A stretch of 26,941 nt of DNA from a virus. Positions 14,701 to 22,302 of this stretch are shown piece by piece. The DNA lies in IMG/VR virus record IMGVR_UViG_3300007344_000188, positions 1-26,941 of that record, one strand, 5' to 3'. Numbering within the stretch: position 1 is the first letter of the stretch; each line of letters starts with the position of its first letter. The notes beneath the pieces are model-generated. The model worked only from the letters and a program-made list of their open reading frames with translations, did not search any database and was not told the origin of the DNA. A program made the translations under genes and the position numbers.

Positions 14701-17627
14701 CTTTTTAATACGCCACTAAAAGCGTGTATACCAACATTTTCAAGAGTGTTTATAACAAATCTAGCTTGTTCTTGTGTAATGGTTTTAGTACTAGCACTTC
14801 CTAACGCTGGGTCTAAATTAGAATGCATTTGACGAATAGTTTTTAAGATAGCGTTCATTTGATGTTCTAATTGTCTATCTCTATTTCTACCTCTTGCTAC
14901 AACAAAATTACCTACAACATTTAATGCTGTATCTGAATCCATAAATACATCAGCAAATTCTGCATTTGTATCAAATATATTTTTTAATCCATTAGGACCA
15001 GCAGCAGTTCTGATTGCATTATGTAAGTCTAAAAATCTAAATGCATCTGTTAATGTTTCAGTAGAATAGTCTACTTGTTGTCTAATTTCATTTAATTTTA
15101 AACGACCATTAAGTTCACCTAATCCTTGTTTATAAGTTGCTAATAGTTCTTGCATTTTACCACTATCAAATTTATCACCAGTTAATTCCCAAGGAGTGCT
15201 TGATTTTGTATGTACACCTTCTGAAGTAATTAAATTTACTAATTCATTGTATCCATCAATAGCCGCTTCTGTTCTAGCATCTAATTGTTTACGTTGTTCT
15301 CCTGATAATTTGATACGAATTTGTCTAAATTCTATACGTGAACTATTAGGTATTTTAGTATACAATCCTACATCTCCAAATACATCAGCTAAATTAGTAG
15401 CATTAACATCTAATAAATTTCTTAACTGATTAATAAAATCAGCGTTAGCATCATTAAATCTATCATACACATCTAAACGTGTCATCAATCCTTCACTACT
15501 AGCGCTTTTAACAAATCTATTTTTTTCAGCTTTTGTTAATTCACCCCAAGTTTTAAATCGTCTTTCTTTTTTAGATTTTAGTATTTCTGCTTCGTGAGCT
15601 GCACGTAGAATATTTGTAGATTCTTGGTGTATAATTTCATTATAAATACTTTCATATTGAGCATCATTTTTAATTTGATTATTTTCTTTTTGTTTTACTT
15701 CTAAACTTTTTACAGTAGTAAATCCTACATTACCTGTTCCACCTTGAATTACCATATTATGAATATTTTGTAAACTTTCTAAATTTTCTGGTGTTTGATT
15801 ACGAGCAATAGAAGGTAGTTCATTTTCAATTAACGCTTTTATATAAATGTTAGACCATTCAGGACTATTCTTCATAGAAGTACCAAATGCATTCATTAAT
15901 TGTTCTTGTGCTAATAATCTATTAGAAAATTCTCCGTGAGCTTTAAACCCTAATACTTGCATTCCTTCATAACTACCATTAATATTTTTATATTGTAGTT
16001 CTTTTCCGTGTTTCATTAAGAATGCACCAGTCATAAAACTAATTAATTTATCTTCAAATGGTATATTTGGATTTAAGAATACTTCATTCATACCACCCAT
16101 TGTATAACCACCTAATACCATTCTAGGAGTAGATTGCAATATATCTTTTCCAAACTCAGCTACAAACTTCTTTCTCCATTGACCTTGTACTTGTCTATTT
16201 AAATCTCTTAAGGCATCACGCATAATAATTGTTGCATCTTCTTTTTGTTGTAATGCTTTTTTACTACGTGATTTGTTCATTATAATATCTCTAAATGTTT
16301 GCGTAGAAGCCGCTTCATCATCTATTCTATTCCATAATGGATGTTTCTTTACAAAATTCTTTAAGTCTAATGAAATAGGACCACCTGTATATGCATCATC
16401 TTTAATGTTTGCTAATAAATTATATTGGTCAAAAATCGCTTGTTGTCCTTTTTGAGTAGTAACATCTATTGTAGAAGAATGGTTTTTACTAGCTTTTAAT
16501 ATACGTTCTATACGTTGCGCACCATTACCACGCATTAATGGTAACATACCACCTCTAGTACCGCCAGGAATAAATCTTACTGCACCTAATAAATGTCCCA
16601 TCATAATTGCGTGTTTTGTTGTTCCTGCAAAATCAGCTTCTACTTCATTGCCTGTGTACATTCCACCTAATACATCAACTCCGTGCATTAAATTTTCTAC
16701 ACCAGCAAACAATAACGCTTCTTCAGCTAAATGACCATATAAGTTTGCAACTTTACCACCTTGTTGCATCATATTAAATGGAATAATTCTATGTAAATTT
16801 TGTGCAATAAGTGATTGCATACTAGTAATAGGAACACCATCAACCGCTTTCCAAGCATCTTTCACAATAGAATTAATTGCTTTTTCTGCTACACCTTTAT
16901 CAATTCTAAATCCTTTTTGGATAGCCAAATCATCTATCATTTTATAAGCGTTATCCATAATTTGTTTTGAAAACTCATTACGCTTTGTTACTGTTTGAAA
17001 CGCTCCATCAAATCCTTTGATAGGATTAATTAATACAGGGTCTAATACGTGTTTTTTAAATGATTGAATGATGTCATCAGTCTTACTAATACCATCTGCT
17101 AATTCTCCTTTTTTACCAAATTTTATAGCACCTTTCTTTGCTAAAACATTTTCAATATCTTTAGTAATACTTTGCGCAACTTTAGTAGCGCTTTTTTGTC
17201 CAGCAAATGCTCTACCTACACCACGCATAACTTGTGCACCATACCTAAATGGTACTAAGAATCCAGCTGCACTACCTACCGCTTGTCCTAATTTACCGCC
17301 TAAACTATCAGATGCACCTTCTGCTGGGTCCCAATCAGTTACGGCACTTGGTATTCCTCCTAATGCTAAATCTACAAATGATTCACCAGCTTCTCTACCA
17401 AAGTCCCATAATCCAGAACCAAGGTTTTCAAACATAGTCTTTTCATCTACTTCAATACGTCTAGCACCAATCATACCACCAGATTGTTGTACAGGTGTTT
17501 GACCTATAGGCGAACTAGGTATCTGTGTAGGTGTTTGTGTAGAAATTCTTTTTAAATTATCTTCAAATTGTTTTTCTACTTTTTGTTCTAAGTTTAAGCC
17601 TTTTCTTAACTCACTTAAATCTGGCAT
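8787..17627 (-). CDS. Giant single-chain virion RNA polymerase (predicted), 2946 aa
   Basis: This gene takes a third of the window. Two signatures indicate a double-psi beta-barrel RNA polymerase on one chain. First, KPIILGTG (1758-1765) runs to VNKTAMV with K1774 and then to TSASKQIG with K1803, like the beta-type barrel with its paired lysines. Second, VERNP (2080-2084), serines 2089-2090 and EGDFDIDTVN match the beta-prime pattern R-x-P...S...DFDGD, with the metal-binding triad D2122, D2124, D2126 kept and the usual glycine replaced by I2125. Giant virion polymerases of crAss-like phages have this layout. The N-terminus is Pro/Gln-rich (30-52) and then Gly/Ala-rich and hydrophobic (105-142, 298-352), as expected for an injected protein. 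The neighbours are ejection-type proteins. T7/N4-type polymerase motifs are not seen. The start ATG follows AGGATGG. Confidence 0.75.
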   Translation of the reverse strand: MPDLSELRKGLNLEQKVEKQFEDNLKRISTQTPTQIPSSPIGQTPVQQSGGMIGARRIEVDEKTMFENLGSGLWDFGREAGESFVDLALGGIPSAVTDWDPAEGASDSLGGKLGQAVGSAAGFLVPFRYGAQVMRGVGRAFAGQKSATKVAQSITKDIENVLAKKGAIKFGKKGELADGISKTDDIIQSFKKHVLDPVLINPIKGFDGAFQTVTKRNEFSKQIMDNAYKMIDDLAIQKGFRIDKGVAEKAINSIVKDAWKAVDGVPITSMQSLIAQNLHRIIPFNMMQQGGKVANLYGHLAEEALLFAGVENLMHGVDVLGGMYTGNEVEADFAGTTKHAIMMGHLLGAVRFIPGGTRGGMLPLMRGNGAQRIERILKASKNHSSTIDVTTQKGQQAIFDQYNLLANIKDDAYTGGPISLDLKNFVKKHPLWNRIDDEAASTQTFRDIIMNKSRSKKALQQKEDATIIMRDALRDLNRQVQGQWRKKFVAEFGKDILQSTPRMVLGGYTMGGMNEVFLNPNIPFEDKLISFMTGAFLMKHGKELQYKNINGSYEGMQVLGFKAHGEFSNRLLAQEQLMNAFGTSMKNSPEWSNIYIKALIENELPSIARNQTPENLESLQNIHNMVIQGGTGNVGFTTVKSLEVKQKENNQIKNDAQYESIYNEIIHQESTNILRAAHEAEILKSKKERRFKTWGELTKAEKNRFVKSASSEGLMTRLDVYDRFNDANADFINQLRNLLDVNATNLADVFGDVGLYTKIPNSSRIEFRQIRIKLSGEQRKQLDARTEAAIDGYNELVNLITSEGVHTKSSTPWELTGDKFDSGKMQELLATYKQGLGELNGRLKLNEIRQQVDYSTETLTDAFRFLDLHNAIRTAAGPNGLKNIFDTNAEFADVFMDSDTALNVVGNFVVARGRNRDRQLEHQMNAILKTIRQMHSNLDPALGSASTKTITQEQARFVINTLENVGIHAFSGVLKRNSSSLSITEMGKQVAQRYNIERLRNSTKNNGERIDVEDIGVLQALEDFGITKNFTLRSVSRVLFDVKTEGWLDKANTDGIEATIETLKRQGVTENNVGILDVLLSMQKLVERGTLKANEAPGFFDDVLAALQGIIRPYEINPVNSKGEPVRKIDGKDVISGAGVLNRSGGNKYETGITPAKLLELKNHIETIRTEGLTNETQRFINDITESIARTENMTNKRFRLLILNLMGQGSRFNYKSATEVYTLAQELKLYNPKGDKKFADEDWSAETIKEYSEKLINRLNRNFKDENKAIDEVLRNDKFFEKDFPEPKDVKLTDILNKYDFAENSRFKLPPEAGRTTADHVQYMQRILEDVYNKDYDLFIKDFQKDLGKAKIVDRDNAPKEIDIQEATIALSQFIQTKNKQIKVVRYDWNGQENKNVLTSEDLIQEPIVVQILRGAQSEFGKEVNILQGKGINDKGNRQTLSDSGLRNNALENLFQGTYASIDKAFSISDIFKTKEQIDWESVNSFNPDVNANQSFIAFRWGKQEYAYLIKSDKVNLDTIANNYVKMLDARLKANKDVNINRDKLLEEAKIKEVSEGVYEWNIGNDWTLATESMHKVMNDLIYDRIIGQRYWNENMRTFEGKNLNALLKRASLFNNISAVSQTDALIKMHLNALKRKGPRGKYEITFEGKEDVIEVLSDLADTKKRWKQVTVADEVIDGIDVKNSIIKQIREDIKALETENPKLAAKAKEEFDELIDSGKFSDASDVNGITFVSEKVYKALAYLAGETDFTRVGGIKPIILGTGANQQLFVNKTAMVNNPRIKSIFDANQDVAWITFTSASKQIGASREINLLRAEDVLKPGFVIDNAYKQTILPENINIISTKKSKEYATLSINHTSHLNTTESRKAYYLQYVEPKVTRIKQAISDFKDPSKSNWTKAYFKSLMNQRAETRTSLGQEMLSSEGIMSAFARNNVLPTIMTRQWENLIKNNLVDDLFKIKTVGGNAVLSPTDFGVKEIYSGERLKNTLIVDGKIYNFGEAEIPYLDGLKPIDWKNQNVNLIQRVKGNYDKVIDVFDAENSTIKQALEKEGINQNSSLNDLQQAVYKLGNGKGEYQIALAVERNPHTKPSSVMVVGLKGFLSKDMSNQFNLNSVDVKRAAEGDFDIDTVNYWWNSNKNTFSEYVKGREMIQDSQPLPKEDRKPILMNYEGLKNTAKSIQEYMAYEQNAMYLRGSLMNANRIVQYFLSNQTTRKQKFIDGETGKSARIVFEFDEGVNKRYITIRQGASLKKVYQKIADYNQAILDYENGYNRNKFSDKQSIMDDIFFNSKDGFFVQAKLITTRQKVKGKQIETSELIRLENAKIDSKDKEIITKALIRPYEQILKLSNKIYKDGESQNVGWRDLVSQAEEFNYSMNRAHYYANNLNGKKWNSQDIDYFGGFAQDARLTNTSKTSESFMHHDRVLAEIMHMKNIQFRPVGRKDKSETIPFADEIAELTNMPINDMGDAIAQFNSNFKNDARSIQVANEIQNRIDKLKRIRSKQASISGQGNYDSYNYYDRQINKLIKAKDGILNNLVIFKPGMNKQGFPITNKDYDAIRNARIKSEVFQEKTNLKKDALTKEEFDAVVKRVDKDLQDKGMQIDTVRDSDMINTLALMEGFGFYGYKVGSEIGFSKNEGQYKYIEAKIKEIKDNYNAAWQEFFAKDKVKWRTENEIKDWFYNQIDSFLQGLDSQQQTWFMLRLMTPEMDTSKLVNYNGSFFFKPTTTNVEKFINLGLGYMIDSQTNSASMVKFDTMQVDAFVKGIGRSYEYVYNRLHNRETDIKALNEATGKDVEHSFFVEPFEIATGHSKAELVDAFYPGTAIKMRDQMEFSKLDEYSRLQSMFGVGMIRDIITNGKELQLPTHVVTRMSMYGRHMQLNGIEGLRRAQEMDDALFLYQKDKGSIFNTSDTMSGGSYNGVDNLGRQKYGNEQAKPEDVANRHIDELKRNC

Positions 17628-17630
17628 TTA

Positions 17631-18866
17631 CTACCATCCTCTCCATAATTTATTGTATACTGGTTGCATTTCTTGTTTCTTATTTTCTAACACTTCTAAT
17701 GTTGTTTCTATTAATAATTTTTCAAGATTATGCTGTTCTTGCATTTCAGGTCCATAAATATTTTCATTGCTCATATCACTTGTTAATCCAAGACTTTCAT
17801 TATAATCAATGTATCTATTATGTTGATTTACTTCTTGTTGAATTTCTTTATTTAATTCTTTTAGAGCATTTTTACTTTTTTGTATTTCACTATTTAAAAT
17901 ACTCATTTGCCCTCTTACTGCATCCCATTGTGTTTTTTTATCTGCACCATAAGGCACAGTCATTTCATCTATTTTTACAGCCCATTCATTCAAATAAGGT
18001 ATTCCTTTTACAATTTGTTGTTTACGTGCTAAGATATTTAATTCGTTACTATCTTGATTAATAAATTGCATCATAGATTCAGCATCTAAGGTGTTTAATA
18101 CGCTATCTAGCGTTACTTCTTTGCTTTTATCTGGTTGTAGTATATTTGACTCGTCTTCACCTAATAATGACTCATCTAATATTATATCTTTAAGTCCACT
18201 TATTTGGTCTTGTAAAATATTAAAATCAAAATCACCTAGTTCTACTTGTTGTAATTCTTTAGTCAATCTATTATATCCATCTCTAAATTGTTTTCCATCA
18301 TTATAATTAGTCAATGCAGTTCCAGTTGCTTGTTCCCATTGTCCATATAAAATATCTAATTCACCAGTAGCGCTACTACCACCTTTAATTAATTTATCTA
18401 CTACACGCATTTGTGTAATTAAATTGTCTGCTGCTGCAATATCCATTGTAATTGGTTTGCCTGTTGCTGTGTCAGTAAATACAAAGTCTCCATTACCAGT
18501 TAAACTTTTTATCATTTCTTTTTTCTTGCTATCAGATATAGCACCATCTTTATCTAAAAAACTATTATACCAATCATTAAAGGTAGTATTCCATACAACT
18601 TTTGCTTCTGAACCCCAATTACTTAATGCTACTTGTGCTAATCCTTTTGCTCTATCAATAAATCGTTCTTCTTTTTTAGCTAACAATTCTTCTTGTTGTA
18701 ATCCTAATTGTTCTCTTTTAAAAGCAAGTTCTTTATCAAATCGTTCTTCTTCTTTCGCCATTTGTAATGCTCTTAATGATGCTTCTGTTTTAGCGTCTTC
18801 TCTTCTAGCACGACTTTCCATCATATAGTTTAATGTTCTAAATATATTTGCGTATTCTACAGCCAT
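17631..18866 (-). CDS. Internal virion (ejection-type) coiled-coil protein, 411 aa
   Basis: The protein starts with a short hydrophobic helix and then a long charged coiled coil at about residues 15-75 (RARREDAKTEASLRALQM and on, rich in Glu, Arg, Gln). The middle is a mixed domain. A second coiled coil fills about 320-405 before the aromatic end KLWRGW. Length, coiled coils and position between a T7 gp14-like small protein and the giant protein fit an internal core or ejection protein that helps form the DNA-delivery channel. No sequence family is recognised with certainty. AAAGGA precedes ATG 18866. Only three bases separate its stop from the start of the polymerase-like gene. Confidence 0.62.
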   Translation of the reverse strand: MAVEYANIFRTLNYMMESRARREDAKTEASLRALQMAKEEERFDKELAFKREQLGLQQEELLAKKEERFIDRAKGLAQVALSNWGSEAKVVWNTTFNDWYNSFLDKDGAISDSKKKEMIKSLTGNGDFVFTDTATGKPITMDIAAADNLITQMRVVDKLIKGGSSATGELDILYGQWEQATGTALTNYNDGKQFRDGYNRLTKELQQVELGDFDFNILQDQISGLKDIILDESLLGEDESNILQPDKSKEVTLDSVLNTLDAESMMQFINQDSNELNILARKQQIVKGIPYLNEWAVKIDEMTVPYGADKKTQWDAVRGQMSILNSEIQKSKNALKELNKEIQQEVNQHNRYIDYNESLGLTSDMSNENIYGPEMQEQHNLEKLLIETTLEVLENKKQEMQPVYNKLWRGW

Positions 18867-18876
18867 TGTTTATCCT

Positions 18877-19386
18877 TTAAAGTAATACTTCCCAAAAACT
18901 ATCTCTTTTTGATAAATCTTGGTTTTGTCTTTTTAATAATTTTTTCTGATTCTCAATAGAAGCTAATGTACTGATTTCATATTCATCTGCTGCTGCAAAT
19001 CCAGCATCTCTTGTTCGTTCTAGTTGTACATATTTAGATTGAAATGCTCGGTCCATTTTATCACTTAAAAAATCCATTTCTGAGCCTATTGCACCTACAT
19101 TAGCAAATTTATTTAAATCCAATGTTTGTTCCATTGTTCTACCAATGCCTTCCCATTGTGTACCAGATTCTATTCCAGCTTGTTCAAAACTAAATCTAAA
19201 TTCGTCTTCAGAAACTTCACGTTGTGCTTGTGCAGTATCTTTTGTAAATCCTAATGCATCATTTAAAAATTCTATTTGTATATTGTTAGAAGCTATTTGC
19301 GCTCTATTTGCATTTGCTTCAGCATCAGCTCCACTTAATAAACTATATGCTGTTAATCCTATTTGTGTCATTGAATATGGGTCCAT
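18877..19386 (-). CDS. Small internal virion protein (T7 gp14-like in type), 169 aa
   Basis: The opening MDPYSMTQIGLTAYSLLSGA is a short hydrophobic, Ala/Gly-containing helix, followed by Ala/Gln/Asn-rich helices (NANRAQIASNNIQIEFLND). This is the usual look of the smallest core or ejection protein of T7- and P22-like phages, which inserts in the outer membrane during injection. The similarity is in composition and gene order, not a clear sequence match. The start ATG at 19386 shares a base with the stop of the 454-aa gene (TAATG), and GAGG lies upstream. The C-terminus is charged and ends in a hydrophobic WEVLL. Confidence 0.58.
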   Translation of the reverse strand: MDPYSMTQIGLTAYSLLSGADAEANANRAQIASNNIQIEFLNDALGFTKDTAQAQREVSEDEFRFSFEQAGIESGTQWEGIGRTMEQTLDLNKFANVGAIGSEMDFLSDKMDRAFQSKYVQLERTRDAGFAAADEYEISTLASIENQKKLLKRQNQDLSKRDSFWEVLL

Positions 19387-20750
19387 TACTCTACCTCATC
19401 TTCCATAGTATATATTTGACTTGCATTTGCATCTATATTAAATAATTGTAAATTTTCATCTACAATACCAGCTTTCTTTAATAATTTTTGTTCATCGCTA
19501 TATTCTTCTATAAATGGATTAATATTATCTCTATTTTTATAACGTTTCCACATAGAATTATCACCGTAAAAATCTCCTAAATCAAATCCTTTTTCTTTAC
19601 CAGTATATGTTGGAGTACCTTGTGGTAATTTTCGTTTTTCTGTTTCGCTTAAACTACCCATTAGCATTGTATCTATTTCAGCCCAAGGTGCATATAATGA
19701 ATCTGTATTAGCCATCATTTGAAATGTTCCATCACCAGCAAACAACCATCTTGTATTAATTTGATATGGACCTAAATCAAACCCTAACCCAGCTTCATTC
19801 TCTCTAATAATCATTTCTCTATCATCTGATTCTGCTGTACGAATATAAGGAGCAACATCTTCCCAAGCCATATTATCGCTAATTTTATTATAATAAGGTT
19901 TCATAAATTGTTGTATTTCTTTAATACGTCCTTGTTGTTCTTTAGTTCTTTGACCTTTTTTAATACTTACTAAGTCTTTATACTCTGCATAGTTTTCAGT
20001 AAATTCACTCTTTTCTGTATCAGTAAGTCCTACCATAGCTGTTAAATCTGCATCATAGTTTGCACTATCTGGACTAAATTTATCTTGTATTAATTTGTCT
20101 ACAACTTCAGACTTAGAAGACCATTTATCTAAACCATAACTCTTTGATGACCTATCTGCTTGATAAATAATTTGTCCCACTTTGTATGCATCTTCTTCAC
20201 GTAATACTTTAGCCGCTTTTACTCCATAATATCCTGTACCTAATATAGGTTGTGTTTCTCCTGATTTATATGTCCATCCACTACCTTTAGGCAATACAGG
20301 TACTTCGTCTACTTCTCCATTAATAAATTGTTTCATTTTATTTGTTTGATAAGTTTGAGCTAATGCTCTCATATCAGCTGCATCGTATCTTGTTTTACCT
20401 ATTTGCCAAGATTCCATACCTACTTCACTTAATTTATTTTTACCTTCAAAAACATCCATAAGTGTTACTTTATCGTATACAACTTTTGCATTAGCTTTTT
20501 CTTCAGCAATTGCAACACCTTTTTCTACTTCACGCATACGTTCTTTTTCTTGGCGTCTTGCGTCCATAAAATTAACTACTTCGCTTAAAGCTTCAATATT
20601 ACGTTGCTTTTGATTTTCTTGAGCAAAAATGTTTTCTACAGCCATTTTACCCATTTGTTCTTGCATCACAGCTTCATACATAGACGCTTTTTGCATACCT
20701 GAATAGTATGCTTTTCTTCTAACTGCTGATTTGATAGGAGCTTTAGCCAT
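19386..20750 (-). CDS. Virion protein with possible degenerate transglycosylase motif, 454 aa
   Basis: The N-terminal 90 residues are a Met/Gln/Glu-rich helix (EAVMQEQMGKMAVENIFAQE), typical of internal core proteins. Between 300 and 335 the chain reads VAPYIRTAES, then GLGFDLGPYQINTRW. The pair of a Glu-Ser (E307, S308) and a later G-x-Y-Q-I-N (327-332) recalls the lytic transglycosylase/lysozyme core, where ES is followed by GLxQI. The spacing is about five residues longer than usual, so the fold may be absent or inactive. If real, it would open peptidoglycan during DNA entry, as in T7 gp16 or P22 gp4. The gene starts the internal-protein block behind a promoter-like sequence (20777-20805). 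The start codon follows AGGA at short spacing. Confidence 0.55.
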   Translation of the reverse strand: MAKAPIKSAVRRKAYYSGMQKASMYEAVMQEQMGKMAVENIFAQENQKQRNIEALSEVVNFMDARRQEKERMREVEKGVAIAEEKANAKVVYDKVTLMDVFEGKNKLSEVGMESWQIGKTRYDAADMRALAQTYQTNKMKQFINGEVDEVPVLPKGSGWTYKSGETQPILGTGYYGVKAAKVLREEDAYKVGQIIYQADRSSKSYGLDKWSSKSEVVDKLIQDKFSPDSANYDADLTAMVGLTDTEKSEFTENYAEYKDLVSIKKGQRTKEQQGRIKEIQQFMKPYYNKISDNMAWEDVAPYIRTAESDDREMIIRENEAGLGFDLGPYQINTRWLFAGDGTFQMMANTDSLYAPWAEIDTMLMGSLSETEKRKLPQGTPTYTGKEKGFDLGDFYGDNSMWKRYKNRDNINPFIEEYSDEQKLLKKAGIVDENLQLFNIDANASQIYTMEDEVE

Positions 20751-20776
20751 AAATAATCCTAAAGTTTTTTATACTT

Positions 20777-20805
20777 AATATAATACTTTTATTGTCTATA
20801 ATCAA
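20777..20805 (-). promoter_or_regulatory. Sigma-70-like promoter before the ejection-protein block
   Basis: On the - strand TTGATT (20805-20800) is followed after exactly 17 bases by TATATT (20782-20777). Both are close to the -35 and -10 consensus. The site lies in a 59-base gap, the widest within the structural part of the late operon, just before the 454-aa gene. AT-rich DNA produces such boxes by chance, so confidence is modest. If active it would let a host-type polymerase raise expression of the internal virion proteins and the giant RNA polymerase. Confidence 0.35.
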
Positions 20806-20809
20806 CATT

Positions 20810-21103
20810 TTATCTTGCTCTTGCCTGTACAAATCTTTTTTGTTTTTTTGTATCATCTTGTGGTCTACCAGAAGATAGATTTATCCATCGTCCATTATGT
20901 TTAATAAGTTGTTCTACTTTATTGTAGTTTTCTTTATTAACAATATACACAATATCACCATCTTGTCCGTCTATATCATTTGGTATTTGTTCTACAAAGC
21001 GTGATTGTTTTTGATAATAATGGTGGTTTCTTCTACGCTCCATTTTATCTTCGCCACCTTGATAGCTAGATAATCTATTATTGCTTTCTGTTTGTCTTGC
21101 CAT
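20810..21103 (-). CDS. Small structural-type protein, 97 aa
   Basis: The first 35 residues are polar and Arg/His/Gln-rich. The middle reads IPNDIDGQDGDIVYIVN, then VEQLIKHNGRWINLS. The DGxDGDI...IKxNGxW pattern is common in short beta modules of phage tail and fibre proteins, so a minor virion or adaptor protein is likely. The end is basic (KKQKRFVQARAR). The start ATG at 21103 shares a base with the stop of the 399-aa gene (TAATG), and the gene is followed by the 59-base promoter-bearing gap. The function is inferred from pattern and position only. Confidence 0.6.
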   Translation of the reverse strand: MARQTESNNRLSSYQGGEDKMERRRNHHYYQKQSRFVEQIPNDIDGQDGDIVYIVNKENYNKVEQLIKHNGRWINLSSGRPQDDTKKQKRFVQARAR

Positions 21104-22302
21104 TATTTTACACTCTTTTGTCTATATACTATAGTAATATCATTGACTTCAAAATTTTGTCTTACCGCACCCGCAGATGCTTCTGTAAGTTGAATACTGA
21201 TACTTTTTACATTATTGTTATCTATTGGGCTTGTATATAGCTCTATGACGCTCCAATCGCTACTACTAGGTATATTTGTAATAGCATTTCCATCAGCATC
21301 TCTAAATACACCACTATAACTATTAGAACTATCTACTGCATATTGAGGCAACACATTAGTTGTTTCATAGTCTATATCATTAATAACGCCGCCTTTGTAA
21401 GTAATTTCTACTTTATAAATCTTTTTTCTTGATTGATTGCCAAAATTAAAAAACTTTGTTTTCATATCCATTGTAGCAATACTAGAAGTAGGTGTTACTG
21501 AATATTTTTGTAATGTAGTTTTAGCAACATCACTTTCGTAGCCATATATTAAATCATTATTCCAATCATTTATCAAATTGGTTTTATCTTGAGCATTGAT
21601 TTGACTATCTCCTTTTACCCAAGAAGCGCTTACTAAATCATAAATTAATATATCTCCACTATCTGTATCAGAACTATCTACGCCACGAACAAAAATAACT
21701 TGTTTTGAATCTGGTAAATATCCTACACTTGTTTTTCCTTTAGAATAAAAACTATCCCAAGTTTCTTCAGATACATTACGTACACCTTCAGTAATAAATA
21801 GTTCGTTAACTGAACGACCATTGTACATATATACTCCGTGTTCATTACACCATACTATACCATAATCTGTTTCACATACTGCATTATGATGGTCTACGCC
21901 TTTAAACTTATGTTTACTTTCTAGTATTTCTATTGATTTTGTGCAATTAATTATGTACATAGTATTTTGTTTATATTGTAATAATCTATCTGCAAAAGAA
22001 GCTAGTCTTACTATATCTTCTCCATCTCCTACTGCTACATCTATTAATCTATCTGTAGTAAAAGTATCAAACTTACCAGCTCTAGACTTTAAGACAGTAT
22101 CAGACATTGTACGAAACTTTCCATCTTTATCTTTAATTTCTACATTACCAATATATATTCTTCTACCTACCATAGCAGAAGTTTTCCATTTAACTTCTTG
22201 TATAATATAGCGCTCATTCAATCTTCTATTTTGTAACGGCGGATATCTGAACAATTGTCCTAAATGATATTTACCTGGGTTCATTGCTGCGTAATTAGCC
22301 AT
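21103..22302 (-). CDS. Tail-type structural protein, beta-rich, 399 aa
   Basis: The chain is rich in beta strands and aromatic-aspartate repeats. A block near 100-170 (ADRLLQYKQNTMYIINC, CETDYGIVWCNEHGVYMYNG) resembles blades of the propeller-like tail or DNA-stabilisation proteins of podoviruses (P22 gp10 type). It lacks the GGLN-type opening that such proteins usually have, while the preceding 523-aa protein has it. This suggests that one ancestral protein is divided between two coupled genes (stop/start TAATG at 22300-22304). The C-terminal part (ISIQLTEASAGAVRQNFEVN) looks like a beta-sandwich. It is probably part of the tail tube or hub. Confidence in a structural role is good, but the exact role is unsure. 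Confidence 0.6.
   Translation of the reverse strand: MANYAAMNPGKYHLGQLFRYPPLQNRRLNERYIIQEVKWKTSAMVGRRIYIGNVEIKDKDGKFRTMSDTVLKSRAGKFDTFTTDRLIDVAVGDGEDIVRLASFADRLLQYKQNTMYIINCTKSIEILESKHKFKGVDHHNAVCETDYGIVWCNEHGVYMYNGRSVNELFITEGVRNVSEETWDSFYSKGKTSVGYLPDSKQVIFVRGVDSSDTDSGDILIYDLVSASWVKGDSQINAQDKTNLINDWNNDLIYGYESDVAKTTLQKYSVTPTSSIATMDMKTKFFNFGNQSRKKIYKVEITYKGGVINDIDYETTNVLPQYAVDSSNSYSGVFRDADGNAITNIPSSSDWSVIELYTSPIDNNNVKSISIQLTEASAGAVRQNFEVNDITIVYRQKSVK

Noticed and set aside
14263-14832. Open frame of 189 codons on the + strand
   Set aside because: It lies wholly inside the giant - strand gene, is a low-complexity antisense translation and has no ribosome site.
8787-17627. N4-type (T7-family) virion RNA polymerase
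   Set aside because: I could not find the T7-family motifs (Lys/Tyr motif B, HDxxG motif C), while the double-psi beta-barrel signatures are present.
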